Source of the DNA: Zeimonas sp964481165 | GTDB lineage: Bacteria; Pseudomonadota; Gammaproteobacteria; Burkholderiales; Burkholderiaceae_E | Direction of reading: 5' to 3' | Length of the DNA stretch: 10,756 nucleotides | Assembly: GCA_964481165.1 (NCBI GenBank) | Contig: CAYZYC010000081.1 | Span: forward strand, 1 to 10,756 | Shown: piece after piece, positions 1 through 7,287 of the stretch | How the letters are laid out: each line of letters opens with the position of its first letter | How positions within the stretch are numbered: the first letter of the stretch is position 1 | The notes under the pieces: generated by a model | Seen by the model: only the letters and a program-made list of their open reading frames with translations | What the model was told of the DNA's origin: nothing | The model's database searches: none | Translations under genes and position numbers: made by a program

Positions 1-180
1 GCACGTGGCGTACCTTCCGCACGTGGCGTGCCTTCCGCGCGTGGCGTGCCTTCCGGGCGCGACGTGCGGTCCCGGCGTGACGCGCTATCCCTGCGTGACT
101 GCCTTTCCCTGCGCGACACGCCTTCCGCACGCGTCGCGGCTTCCGCCGGTGCGGCACCCTCCGCACGCTGCGGCGCGTTC
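1..180 (-). repeat. 18-bp tandem repeat encoding a hexapeptide in the kinase tail
   Basis: About ten consecutive 18-bp units start at 1, 19, 37, 55, 73, 91, 109, 127, 145 and 163, most ending in the plus-strand bases TCC. The three units at 1-54 are nearly identical and the units decay with distance from the edge. On the coding strand each unit gives six residues: EGTPRA three times, then variants such as DRTSRP, DSASRR, ERQSRR and EGVSRR. The period is a multiple of three, so unit gain or loss keeps the frame. The array probably continues past the window edge. The residues are basic and rich in Ser/Thr-Pro or Ser-Arg, so they could act as a flexible linker or as phosphorylation sites; this is inference. 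Confidence 0.9.
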
Positions 181-1217
181 ACGCCGTTCCGACGCTCTGC
201 GCTCTCCGGGTGCTCCGCATGCCGGGTGCGACCGCCGCCGGCAGTCGCGTCGCGTGCACTCGCACCGCCCATCCTGCTTCCGGGCACTTCGTTCAGCGAC
301 GCCCGGAACAGCAGCGAACGGAACTCGCCTACGGTTCGCGGCCGGTGCTCGGGCCGGATCGACAGGCCGCGGTCGATCGCTTCGAGAAAGCGTTCACCGT
401 ACCCCGCGGGCCGCAGCGTGGCCAGCGGCGGCAGCGAGTCGTGCATCACCCGCGATGCCGATGCCGGCGGCATGTTCGCGGTGACCGCCAGGTACAGGAC
501 CGCGGAGACCGCGTAGATGTCGGTCCACGGGCCCTGCCGGCAGGCGGGGTCGTCGGCGTACTGCTCGATCGGCGCGTATCCCGGCTTGAGCATCATCGTC
601 AGCGCGCGCTCGCGATCGCCGATCACGTGCCGCGCCGCGCCCAGGTCGAGCAGCAGCGCCTTGCCGTCCTCGCGGATCAGGATGTTGTCGGCGGAGACGT
701 CGCGGTGATAGCAGTCCTCGCCGTGCATGTGTTCGAGCGCGTCGAGCACCGGGCGGATCATGTCGCCGAGCCATTTCTCGCTGATGACGCCGCGACTCGT
801 CGCCAGCACCTTGTCCAGCGTGCGGCCTTCGTAGAACGGCATCGCCATGTAGGCGGTTCCGTTCTGCGACCAGAAATGCAGCACCTCGAGCAACCCCGGA
901 TGCCGGAACTGCGCGAGCAGGCGCGCTTCGGCGATGAAGCTCTGCCGGCCCACTTCGAAAGTCTTCGCGTAGCGTGCCGAGATCGGCTGCACCTTGACGC
1001 CGTCGATGCGCGTCGCGAGTTGCGACGGCATGTACTCCTTGATGGCGATGCGGCGCTGCAGCGCCAGGTCCTCGGCTTCGTAGACGATCCCGAAGCCTCC
1101 CTGGCCGACGACGCGCGTGATCAGGAACTCGCCGAGACGGCGTCCCGGCGGCAGCGGCAGCGTCTCGGCCGCGGTTTCGGCGGTCTCTTCGACGGACGGC
1201 GGTACCGCTGCGTTCAT
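1..1217 (-). CDS. Serine/threonine protein kinase, partial (C-terminus beyond left edge)
   Basis: Eukaryotic-type Ser/Thr kinase; 405 full codons are visible with no stop before the edge. Visible kinase motifs are: glycine loop GQGGFGIVY (residues 38-46), catalytic Lys60 in AIKEYMP, candidate alpha-C Glu97, HRDVSADN (171-178; Asp173 and Asn178), metal-binding DLG (191-193, in place of DFG) and activation-segment end APIEQY (215-220). The domain ends near residue 305. The IKEYMP and YAPIEQY signatures are familiar from a group of proteobacterial kinases, so activity is expected. After the domain comes a Gly/Ala/Arg-rich tail that becomes a hexapeptide repeat from about residue 346 to the edge. 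The ATG at 1217-1215 overlaps the stop of the GGDEF-EAL gene as ATGA, and no clear Shine-Dalgarno is seen, so translational coupling is likely. What follows the repeat (membrane anchor or sensor domain) cannot be seen. Kinase assignment is secure; its substrate is unknown. Confidence 0.93.
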   Translation of the reverse strand, partial: MNAAVPPSVEETAETAAETLPLPPGRRLGEFLITRVVGQGGFGIVYEAEDLALQRRIAIKEYMPSQLATRIDGVKVQPISARYAKTFEVGRQSFIAEARLLAQFRHPGLLEVLHFWSQNGTAYMAMPFYEGRTLDKVLATSRGVISEKWLGDMIRPVLDALEHMHGEDCYHRDVSADNILIREDGKALLLDLGAARHVIGDRERALTMMLKPGYAPIEQYADDPACRQGPWTDIYAVSAVLYLAVTANMPPASASRVMHDSLPPLATLRPAGYGERFLEAIDRGLSIRPEHRPRTVGEFRSLLFRASLNEVPGSRMGGASARDATAGGGRTRHAEHPESAERRNGVNAPQRAEGAAPAEAATRAEGVSRRERQSRRDSASRRDRTSRPEGTPRAEGTPRAEGTPR

Positions 1218-3640
1218 GGATTGCTCGCACGGATCGGCACGAGTTCGTCGGCGCCGCCGCGCGCCGGACGACCCGTTGCAGTCGTCGCGCCGTGGACCGA
1301 ATGCACCATGCGCCGCCGCGCCTCGACGAGAGGCCCGACGTCGACGCTTTCGCGCATCCAGTCCCCGATCGGCTTCGGTCGCGCCAGCGCGAAGCCCTGC
1401 GCGTAGTCCATGTCGATGCGCAGCAGGAACTCGAGCGCGTCGACGTCCTCGACCCACTCGGCCACGCATGCCATCCCGAGGTCTTCGGCGAGCCGGCGGA
1501 TACCGCCGACGATCACCTGGTTGCGCTCGTGTAGAGCGATCCCGGGCATGAACTGTCCGTCGATCTTGATCATCGAGGCGGGCAGTTCGCGCAGGTATGC
1601 GAACGACGAGAACCCGGCACCGAAGTCGTCGAGCGCGATCCGCACGCCGAGCGCGCGCATGCGCTCGACGAAGCGGCGCGTGCTGTGCATGTCGAACATC
1701 GCGATCGATTCGGTGATCTCCAGGCAGAGCTTTCCGGCGGCCGCGCCGCTCTGGCTCAGCAACGCGTGCGCGTCCGCCAGGAAACGTTCGTCGTTCAGCG
1801 AGCTCCCGCTCAGGTTGACCGTGACGAAATCGAGCGAGCGCGCGTACTCCCGGTTGGCATCGAGATGCTCCAGCGTGCGCTCGAGCATGAAGGCGTCGAT
1901 CGCGCGCATTGCGCCGTGGCGCTCGGCAGCCGCGATCAGGCGATCCGGCGGCAGATGGTTGCCATGCGCATCGCGTTCGCGCAGCAGCACCTCGCAGGCC
2001 ATCGACGCGTGTTCGCGACCGGGGATGCGCAACGGAACGATCGGCTGCGCGAACACGCTCATCCGCTCGATCGGAAGACTCGTGCGCAACCGCATGCCCA
2101 GTTCGATCTCGGCGCGATACCGCGCGAGGTGCTCGCCCGACGATTGCGCCGCCACGATCCCTCCGCCGCTGCGACGTGCCTCGCCGCACGCGGCGCGGGC
2201 ATAGGCGATCAGCTCCTTGGGGCTCATGTCGGCGACGAATTCGGCGACGCCCACGCTCGCTTCGACGCGAATGCGCTTGCCGTCGACGTCGCAGGGTTCG
2301 TCGGCGATCTGCGCGACGACGCGTCGCGCGATCGCGCTGGCCACGTGCAGCCGGCAATCGGGCAGGACGGCGAGGAATTCGTCTCCGCCCAGCCGAGCGA
2401 CGCAGGCATCGTCGGGCAACGCCCGGTCGAGCCTGCCGGAGACCTCGACGACGAGCGAATTGCCGGCAGCGTGCCCGAAGACGTCGTTGATCGCCTTGAA
2501 CCGGCGAAGGTCGACGTACAGCATCGATGCTCTCGCGCCGCCGGCAGCGCGTTCCGAGACCCGCGCGATCTCGCGCTCCAGGCCATGCAGGTTGAGCCGG
2601 CCGGTCAGGGCATCGTGGTATGCCATCTGCTCGAGCGTGCGCGCGAGCACCGTTCGTTCGGTGATGTCGACGAGGCTGATCTCGATGGCGTTGCCCGCGA
2701 GCAGCGCGTCGACCGCGAAACTGCGCGCGTCGGCCCCGGCCCCGGCGCCTGCCCCTGCGCCGGCCCCGGCCGCGACTTCGTCGCGCGGCACCTGCAGTTC
2801 ACAGCGGTGCCGGCCGAGCTCGACGACGTCGCGCAGCAGGTCCGCCGCGCCGGCGCCGCCGAACAGCGCTGCGATCGTGTTGACCCGGCCCTGCCGCAGC
2901 TCCGCCGGAAAGAATTGCGCGGCCCGTTCGTTCCATCGCAGGACCTGGCCGGTCGGGTCGAGCGAAACGAGGGCAACCGGCGCGGAGTAGTAGACGTGCC
3001 GGTACTGACGAGCGCTTTCGATCAGGTTGCGCTGCGCGCGCTCGCGCCGCTCGGCGTCTTCGCGCAGCGCTCTTCCCGCGATCACCGACGTGCACACGAC
3101 GAGCAGGATCACGCCCGAGTTGGCCGACACCCATTCGATGGCGCCGCTGCCTGCGGCCAGCACCGGCATCTCGCGCGCGATGCCGATCGCGTGCATCGCC
3201 CAGGCACCGAGAAAGACCGGAAGCCGCGCCGTGCGCCCCGACGCGCGCGCAGGCAGCACGACGATCGATGCCGCGACGCACAGCAGTGCGCCGACGTACG
3301 GCAACGCCTCGAAGCGCATCCCGGTCACGAAGAACGCGAGCGCCGCGAACGCGGCTGCGCACCACGGCGCGAGCCGGATCGCGCGCCGCAGCCGCGCCGC
3401 GCTCGTTTCCTCGTCGAAGACCGACAGCAGCAGTTCGCAGGTCGTGTACGACAGCAATGCCCAGGCGAGATAGCCGGGAAACGCCAGGCACGCGGCGATC
3501 GAAACGAGCCAGCCGAGCCACCATGCGAGCAGGCGATCGCGCTGCGAACCGGCGTGCGCGGCTTCGGCGCCGGCCAGCACGGCGGCCACGCGCGATTTCA
3601 GTCGCGACGCAGGCCTTATCCATTGCGCAGGGATGTACAC
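1214..3640 (-). CDS. Membrane-bound PAS-GGDEF-EAL cyclic-di-GMP signalling protein
   Basis: Makes and/or degrades cyclic di-GMP; 808 residues from the chosen GTG at 3640. Order: five or six hydrophobic segments (about residues 37-190), a PAS-like domain (about 205-330), GGDEF (about 340-500) and EAL (about 520-770). GGDEF is intact at 418-422. The RxxD inhibitory site upstream of it is missing, and the guanine-contacting Asp of the usual GHxxGD is Asn (GHAAGN, 389-394). The EAL domain reads EVL (550-552) and keeps the expected acidic, Asn, Lys and Gln positions: TVNLSG, EITE, DDFG, KIDG, AEWVE and YAQGF. Net activity is therefore more likely phosphodiesterase (inference). The frame is open up to a GTG at 3772, but those 44 extra codons are Arg-rich, have lower third-position GC (about 70%) and lack a ribosome site. 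GTG 3640 has GGAG just upstream and gives the start MYIPAQW. The stop overlaps the kinase start by 4 bp. Confidence 0.93.
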   Translation of the reverse strand: MYIPAQWIRPASRLKSRVAAVLAGAEAAHAGSQRDRLLAWWLGWLVSIAACLAFPGYLAWALLSYTTCELLLSVFDEETSAARLRRAIRLAPWCAAAFAALAFFVTGMRFEALPYVGALLCVAASIVVLPARASGRTARLPVFLGAWAMHAIGIAREMPVLAAGSGAIEWVSANSGVILLVVCTSVIAGRALREDAERRERAQRNLIESARQYRHVYYSAPVALVSLDPTGQVLRWNERAAQFFPAELRQGRVNTIAALFGGAGAADLLRDVVELGRHRCELQVPRDEVAAGAGAGAGAGAGADARSFAVDALLAGNAIEISLVDITERTVLARTLEQMAYHDALTGRLNLHGLEREIARVSERAAGGARASMLYVDLRRFKAINDVFGHAAGNSLVVEVSGRLDRALPDDACVARLGGDEFLAVLPDCRLHVASAIARRVVAQIADEPCDVDGKRIRVEASVGVAEFVADMSPKELIAYARAACGEARRSGGGIVAAQSSGEHLARYRAEIELGMRLRTSLPIERMSVFAQPIVPLRIPGREHASMACEVLLRERDAHGNHLPPDRLIAAAERHGAMRAIDAFMLERTLEHLDANREYARSLDFVTVNLSGSSLNDERFLADAHALLSQSGAAAGKLCLEITESIAMFDMHSTRRFVERMRALGVRIALDDFGAGFSSFAYLRELPASMIKIDGQFMPGIALHERNQVIVGGIRRLAEDLGMACVAEWVEDVDALEFLLRIDMDYAQGFALARPKPIGDWMRESVDVGPLVEARRRMVHSVHGATTATGRPARGGADELVPIRASNP
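2732..2770 (-). repeat. Ala-Gly dipeptide repeat within the PAS region
   Basis: Thirteen codons read alternating Ala and Gly (residues 291-303 of the GGDEF-EAL protein), encoded by a pure G/C-rich run with one variant stretch in the middle. It lies in the second half of the PAS-like domain, before the final strand (AIEISLVDITER), most likely as an expanded surface loop. Repeats of this kind can change length by slippage; because the period is 6 bp, unit changes would keep the frame. Confidence 0.85.
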
Positions 3641-3858
3641 GGTCTCCGATCGACGTACCGCGGCGCGCTCGGGCGCGCGCCTGGCGGTCTGTTGGTTCCA
3701 TGGCGAGGATGGCCGACGCCGATCGCGGCGTGCGCAGGCAGGCAGACGACCGGACGACGCCCGGTGATGCACGGCGCCCGGCGCTGTGGTATCCCGATGC
3801 GCCGCATCCCGACGCGCCGCCGACCCGCCGTCCTGCTGCCGCGCCCCGGTTCGCTACG
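3641..3858. other. Intergenic region between rep stop and GGDEF-EAL start
   Basis: 218 bp with no convincing gene. If the GGDEF-EAL gene starts at GTG 3772 instead of 3640, it shrinks to 86 bp. It holds a 5-bp perfect inverted repeat (GATGC / GCATC, 3796-3808) with no T tract, so I do not call a terminator. I see no clear sigma-70 promoter for the downstream pair, which may be transcribed from rep or from a promoter type I do not recognise. Confidence 0.5.
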
Positions 3859-5943
3859 TCAGGCGGGTCCGCGCGCGGGCCGCGGCCGATCGAGAAGCGC
3901 CCGGAGCTTCGCGAGCTTCGCGCTGCCCGCCTCCTTCGTCACCGTTGCCGCCGACGAGGAGACCGCATCGAGCTGCATCTCGGCGAGGAACCGCGACGGG
4001 AGCTGCACGAAGATCTCGCGGCCGCGCTTTCGCCTGCTGCACCAGGTGAGCGTGAGGCTCTTCTTCGCCCGCGTGACGGCGACGTACATCAGGCGCCGCT
4101 CCTCCTCGATGCGCATGCCGTGCGCATGCGCATCCGCGTCGTCCCCGGGCGCGGATGCGCCGGAGAGAACGTCCGGATCCGCCGAGCGTTGCGCCTGCAC
4201 GTCGCCGGCGGACGCGCGCCCTCCGTGATGCGGCAACAGCCCTTCCTCGCATCCGACGACGAACACGTGCGCGAACTCCAGCCCCTTGGCCGCGTGGATC
4301 GTCGTCAACCGCACGGCGTCGGCGTCGCTGTCGCGCCGGTCGAGCTGCGAGAGCAGGGAAACGGTCTGCGCGAGCTGCAGCAGCGTCGATCCGTCTTCCT
4401 CGGCACGCTTCTTCAGCCAGTCGACGAAATCGCAGACGTTCTGCCAGCGACCCGCCGCGACCTTGTCGTCGGCGGTAGCGAACAGGTGCGAGCGGTATTC
4501 GATTGCCGCGAGCAGGTCGTCGAGCACCTGCGCCGCCGGCTCTTTCGACGCGCGCCACGCGATGCGGTTGACGAACGCGCCGAACTCGCGCAGCGGCTCG
4601 AGCTGGCGCGCCGCGAGCCGCTGCGCGGCGCCCGTCTCGAACAGCGCCGCGAACATCGAGATGGCGCGCTCGCCCGCATAGGTTCCGAGCGCCTGCAACG
4701 TCGTCGCGCCGACGCCGCGCTTCGGCGTCGTCACCGCGCGAATGAAGGCCGGATCGTCGTCGTCGTTGGCGAGCAGCCGCAGGTACGCGAGCAGATCGCG
4801 GATCTCGCTGCGCTCGAAGAACGATTGCCCGCCCGAAAGCACGTACGGCACCTTCTCCTTGCGCAGCGCCTGTTCGAAGATGCGCGCCTGGTGGTTCCCG
4901 CGGTACAGGATCGCGTAGTCGGCAAACCGTGCGCGCCGCTCGAACCTGTGCGCCTGCAGGCGCATGACGACCGACTCGGCCTCGGCCTCGTCGTCGTCGC
5001 AGGGCACGACCTGCACCGGATCGCCGATGCCGTGTTCGGACCACAGCTTCTTTTCGTGCAGCTTCGGGTTGTGCGCGATCAGCCGATTCGCCGCGCGCAG
5101 GATGCTGGCGCTCGAACGGTAGTTCTGCTCGAGCTTGATGACCTTCAGCGACGGGAAATCCGACGACAGCCGGTTCAGGTTCTCCAGCGTCGCACCGCGC
5201 CATCCGTAGATCGACTGGTCGTCGTCGCCGACCGCGGTGAACGCGGCGCGCGGGCCTGCCAGCAGCTTCAGCAGTTCGTACTGGCACGCGTTCGTGTCCT
5301 GGTACTCGTCCACCAGCAGATAGCGGAGTCTTTCGCGCCATGCCTGCGCGATTTCGGCGTTCTCGCGCAGCAGCTGCACCGGCAGCCCGATCAGGTCGTC
5401 GAAGTCGACCGACTGGTACGCGCTCAGCGTCGCGGCGTAGTCGCGATACGCGCGCGCCGCCGCGTGCCCGGCATCGTCGACGGCTTCGGTCGCCGCGCGA
5501 TCGGCGTCGACGAGCGCGTTCTTCCACAACGAGATCCGGTGTTGCGCGGCCCGCGCGACCTTGCGGTCGACCGTGCCGAGCGCCTGCTGCAGGATGTTCG
5601 CGGCGTCGTCGGAATCGACGATCGAGAAGTTGCGCTTCAACCCGATCGACGACCCGTCGCGGCGCAGCATCTGCACGCCGAGCGAATGGAAGGTGCTGAC
5701 CAGCGGGCGCTGCGCCTCGGGCAGGCGCACCATCCTGCCCAGCCGCTCCGACATTTCCTGCGCGGCCTTGTTCGTGAACGTGATTGCGGCGATCGCCTGC
5801 GGCGGCATGCCGGCGTCGATCAGTCGCACGATCTTCTGCGTGATGACGCGCGTCTTGCCGCTTCCGGCGCCTGCGATCACCAGGCACGGCCCGTCCAGAT
5901 AGCGGATCGCCTCGCGCTGCGCGGCGTTGGGTTCGGCGGACAT
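3859..5943 (-). CDS. rep: ATP-dependent DNA helicase Rep (superfamily 1A, UvrD/Rep family)
   Basis: 3'-5' DNA helicase that acts as an accessory replicative helicase, clearing proteins ahead of the fork; cytoplasmic. 694 residues, against about 673 for E. coli Rep. Motifs: Walker A AGAGSGKT (24-31), TFTNKAA (55-61), Walker B DEYQDTN (212-218), motif III GDDDQSIYGWRGA (239-251), motif IV LEQNYRS (271-277), motif V TTIHAAKGLEF (547-557) and motif VI EEERRLMYVAVTRAK (613-627). The GPCLVIAGAGSGKTRVIT and VGDDDQSIYGWRGA stretches, and the ILYRGNHQ segment at 345-351, fit Rep better than UvrD or PcrA. About 38 residues of Ala/Asp/Gly/Ser-rich sequence (574-612) sit where E. coli Rep has a short loop. 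ATG 5943 (MSAEPNAAQ) is chosen because it aligns with the family start; the open frame continues upstream to the gap but runs through the likely promoter. No Shine-Dalgarno is obvious. Confidence 0.95.
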   Translation of the reverse strand: MSAEPNAAQREAIRYLDGPCLVIAGAGSGKTRVITQKIVRLIDAGMPPQAIAAITFTNKAAQEMSERLGRMVRLPEAQRPLVSTFHSLGVQMLRRDGSSIGLKRNFSIVDSDDAANILQQALGTVDRKVARAAQHRISLWKNALVDADRAATEAVDDAGHAAARAYRDYAATLSAYQSVDFDDLIGLPVQLLRENAEIAQAWRERLRYLLVDEYQDTNACQYELLKLLAGPRAAFTAVGDDDQSIYGWRGATLENLNRLSSDFPSLKVIKLEQNYRSSASILRAANRLIAHNPKLHEKKLWSEHGIGDPVQVVPCDDDEAEAESVVMRLQAHRFERRARFADYAILYRGNHQARIFEQALRKEKVPYVLSGGQSFFERSEIRDLLAYLRLLANDDDDPAFIRAVTTPKRGVGATTLQALGTYAGERAISMFAALFETGAAQRLAARQLEPLREFGAFVNRIAWRASKEPAAQVLDDLLAAIEYRSHLFATADDKVAAGRWQNVCDFVDWLKKRAEEDGSTLLQLAQTVSLLSQLDRRDSDADAVRLTTIHAAKGLEFAHVFVVGCEEGLLPHHGGRASAGDVQAQRSADPDVLSGASAPGDDADAHAHGMRIEEERRLMYVAVTRAKKSLTLTWCSRRKRGREIFVQLPSRFLAEMQLDAVSSSAATVTKEAGSAKLAKLRALLDRPRPARGPA

Positions 5944-6029
5944 GCAGGAGGCGATGGGGGAGGGCGGTGCGGGGAATCGAAGCGGCGAAGCCGTGCGGGG
6001 AAGCGGTGTGCGCAGCGAACTGCGCGCGG

Positions 6030-6084
6030 GACTTCGAGGAAGCGCGATTCTAGCGCCGATCCGTATCGCAACGACGGGCGCCAC
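6030..6084. repeat. 55-bp direct repeat, left copy (contig end)
   Basis: This 55-bp stretch is identical to 6185-6239 and abuts the 100-N gap. It contains the putative rep -10 box. The match ends exactly at the gap on this side and starts exactly at the gap on the other side, as expected from two contig ends sharing a k-mer overlap. Confidence 0.95.
6047..6052 (-). promoter_or_regulatory. Putative -10 element for rep
   Basis: TAGAAT on the minus strand, 5 of 6 matches to TATAAT, about 104 bp upstream of the rep start. The GCGC-TAGAAT-CGCG context is like many betaproteobacterial vegetative promoters. There is no good -35 at 16-18 bp; TTGCGA lies only 13 bp upstream. A second identical copy at 6202-6207 belongs to the duplicated contig end, so the genome probably has only one. 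Confidence 0.45.
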
Positions 6085-6184
6085 NNNNNNNNNNNNNNNN
6101 NNNNNNNNNNNNNNNNNNNNNNNNNNNNNNNNNNNNNNNNNNNNNNNNNNNNNNNNNNNNNNNNNNNNNNNNNNNNNNNNNNNN
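6085..6184. other. Assembly gap of 100 Ns
   Basis: Exactly 100 N bases, a common placeholder for a gap of unknown size. Because the flanks are the same 55 bp, the true gap is probably negative: the contigs overlap. Translations running across it are meaningless. Confidence 0.98.
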
Positions 6185-6239
6185 GACTTCGAGGAAGCGC
6201 GATTCTAGCGCCGATCCGTATCGCAACGACGGGCGCCAC
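6185..6239. repeat. 55-bp direct repeat, right copy (contig end)
   Basis: Perfect copy of 6030-6084 on the other side of the gap. If the contigs are joined through it, the cytochrome c stop lies about 170 bp upstream of the rep start and the short region between them is rep's leader. Confidence 0.95.
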
Positions 6240-6268
6240 ACATGCGCTTTCGCCGCTCGTTCCTGCGA

Positions 6269-6676
6269 TCACTGCGTGCACGCGTCCGACGTGGCAGCCT
6301 TCTTCAGGAACGCGATGAGGTCGCTGCGCTCGCGCGCATCCGATATGCCGGCATAGCCCATCGTGGTGCCGGGCACCGTGCCGATCGGGTCGGCGAGGAA
6401 ACGATCGAGTGTCTTTTCGTCCCAGACGAGCCCGGAGCGCTTCATGGCATCGGAGTAGTCGAATCCGGCCACGCTGCCCGCGCGGCGACCGACGACGCCG
6501 CAATGTCGCGGCCCGGTACGGTCGTAGGCGAGCGCGTGACACGCTGCGCAACGCTCGTAGATGCGCTCGCCCGCTGCCGCGTCGCCGACCGCCCGCACCG
6601 GCGGCGTGGCCAGGATGGCCAGCGTCGCCAGCGCCGCACCGACGATTCCCGCCCGCAGCTTCGTGGACGAACGCAT
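6269..6676 (-). CDS. Exported class I cytochrome c
   Basis: Small periplasmic electron carrier, 135 residues. An N-terminal signal peptide (basic MRSSTKLR, hydrophobic 10-22, likely cleavage after VRA at about 29) precedes one haem-binding CAACH (43-47). The sixth ligand is probably Met106 in TTMGYAG. The GP..CGVVGRRAG segment, F-YSDAM (72-78) and a C-terminal DLIAFLKK helix match cytochrome c2/c550-type proteins. Two extra cysteines, Cys59 and Cys133, are present outside the haem motif. It is the third gene of the sigma - ferritin-like - cytochrome unit, 31 bp after the ferritin-like stop, with only a weak GAG before the ATG. Location suggests it serves as redox partner of the upstream ferritin-like protein; this is inference. 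Confidence 0.93.
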   Translation of the reverse strand: MRSSTKLRAGIVGAALATLAILATPPVRAVGDAAAGERIYERCAACHALAYDRTGPRHCGVVGRRAGSVAGFDYSDAMKRSGLVWDEKTLDRFLADPIGTVPGTTMGYAGISDARERSDLIAFLKKAATSDACTQ

Positions 6677-6707
6677 GGCAGGCTCGATTTCGCCGAGGCC
6701 TTCCGCG

Positions 6708-7286
6708 TCAGGCCACGAACGCGACCGGAACCGGATCTTCGCCGAGCGCGTTGCGCAGCACCGCCCAGTGCATCGCCTCGTCGCCGAGAATGCTCGCCGC
6801 GGCCTTCGACAGATCGCGATTGGCGAACAGCGGAACCGCGCCCAGGTACGCGCTCACCGCGCCTTTCTCGAGCCCGGCGGCGAAACGCAGCACGTCGGCC
6901 TGCGTCTTCAGCTTTTCGGTCGGAAACCGGTACTCGGCCTTCGCCGACACGGGCTTGCCTCCCAGCTTGCCGACGGTCGCCGCGAGGAGGTCGGCGTGCG
7001 CCTTGTGGTGCCCCTGGAACGTGAGCGCGAGATCGCGCACCGGCTTTTCGAGCAGCCCGCTCTCGGCGCCGACCTGATAGGCCGCGATCGCTTCGAGTTC
7101 GGCGCCGAGCGCCGAGTTCAGGATGCGCACGTCCTGTCCCGCGGCATCGCGCGACTCCGCGGCGAGCGCCGGACGCCCGGCGAGCAGCGCGACCGCAGCG
7201 CCCGACAGCAGCAGGCCCGATCCGCCGAGCAGCGAACGGCGGCTCATCGGCATCTCGATGAAGCTGGAACGAATGAGCAAGGACAT
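6708..7286 (-). CDS. Tat-exported ferritin-like domain protein
   Basis: 192 residues. The N-terminus carries a twin-arginine signal: SRRSLLGG (15-22), a hydrophobic stretch and an Ala-x-Ala-like site near 39-43, so the folded protein is probably exported with its metal in place. The mature part is an all-helical four-helix bundle of ferritin-like type. Candidate metal ligands occur in the right order: Glu63/Glu65 (ELEAIAAY), His93/94/97 (HHKAHADLL), Glu140 (LEKGAVSAY) and Glu170 with His173 (DEAMHW). The ATG at 7286 has a GGGAG site 7 bp upstream and lies 1 bp after the sigma factor stop; a start at Met14 would lack this site. The family is usually annotated only as ferritin-like, so the reaction (iron oxidation, peroxide removal or other) is unknown. 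A manganese or iron-free role cannot be excluded. Confidence 0.88.
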   Translation of the reverse strand: MSLLIRSSFIEMPMSRRSLLGGSGLLLSGAAVALLAGRPALAAESRDAAGQDVRILNSALGAELEAIAAYQVGAESGLLEKPVRDLALTFQGHHKAHADLLAATVGKLGGKPVSAKAEYRFPTEKLKTQADVLRFAAGLEKGAVSAYLGAVPLFANRDLSKAAASILGDEAMHWAVLRNALGEDPVPVAFVA

Positions 7287-7287
7287 G

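Noticed and set aside
394..1230. Minus-strand frame of 278 codons over the kinase region
   Set aside because: Arg/Ala-rich shadow in the wrong frame; the adjacent frame carries every kinase motif.
3641..3772. N-terminal extension of the GGDEF-EAL protein from GTG 3772
   Set aside because: The added residues are Arg-rich with lower third-position GC, there is no ribosome site before 3772, and GTG 3640 has one. It remains possible.
3796..3808. Inverted repeat as a terminator of rep
   Set aside because: The stem is only 5 bp with a 3-nt loop and no T tract follows.
1685..4228. Plus-strand open frame of about 847 codons opposite the GGDEF-EAL gene
   Set aside because: Antisense shadow of a gene with clear GGDEF and EAL motifs; its translation has no recognisable family features.
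5944..6084. Longer rep start at GTG 6084
   Set aside because: It would add 47 residues not found in Rep, overlap the likely -10 box and begin exactly at the contig end.
5927..6208. Plus-strand small gene with an AGGAGG site before ATG 5954
   Set aside because: The good ribosome-like site is accidental: the frame runs across the gap, overlaps the rep start and shows no domain.
3268..6318. Very long plus-strand open frame (about 1016 codons) opposite rep and running through the gap
   Set aside because: It is antisense to a clear Rep helicase, is rich in Arg and shows no domain, and passes through 100 Ns. Long antisense frames are expected at this GC content.
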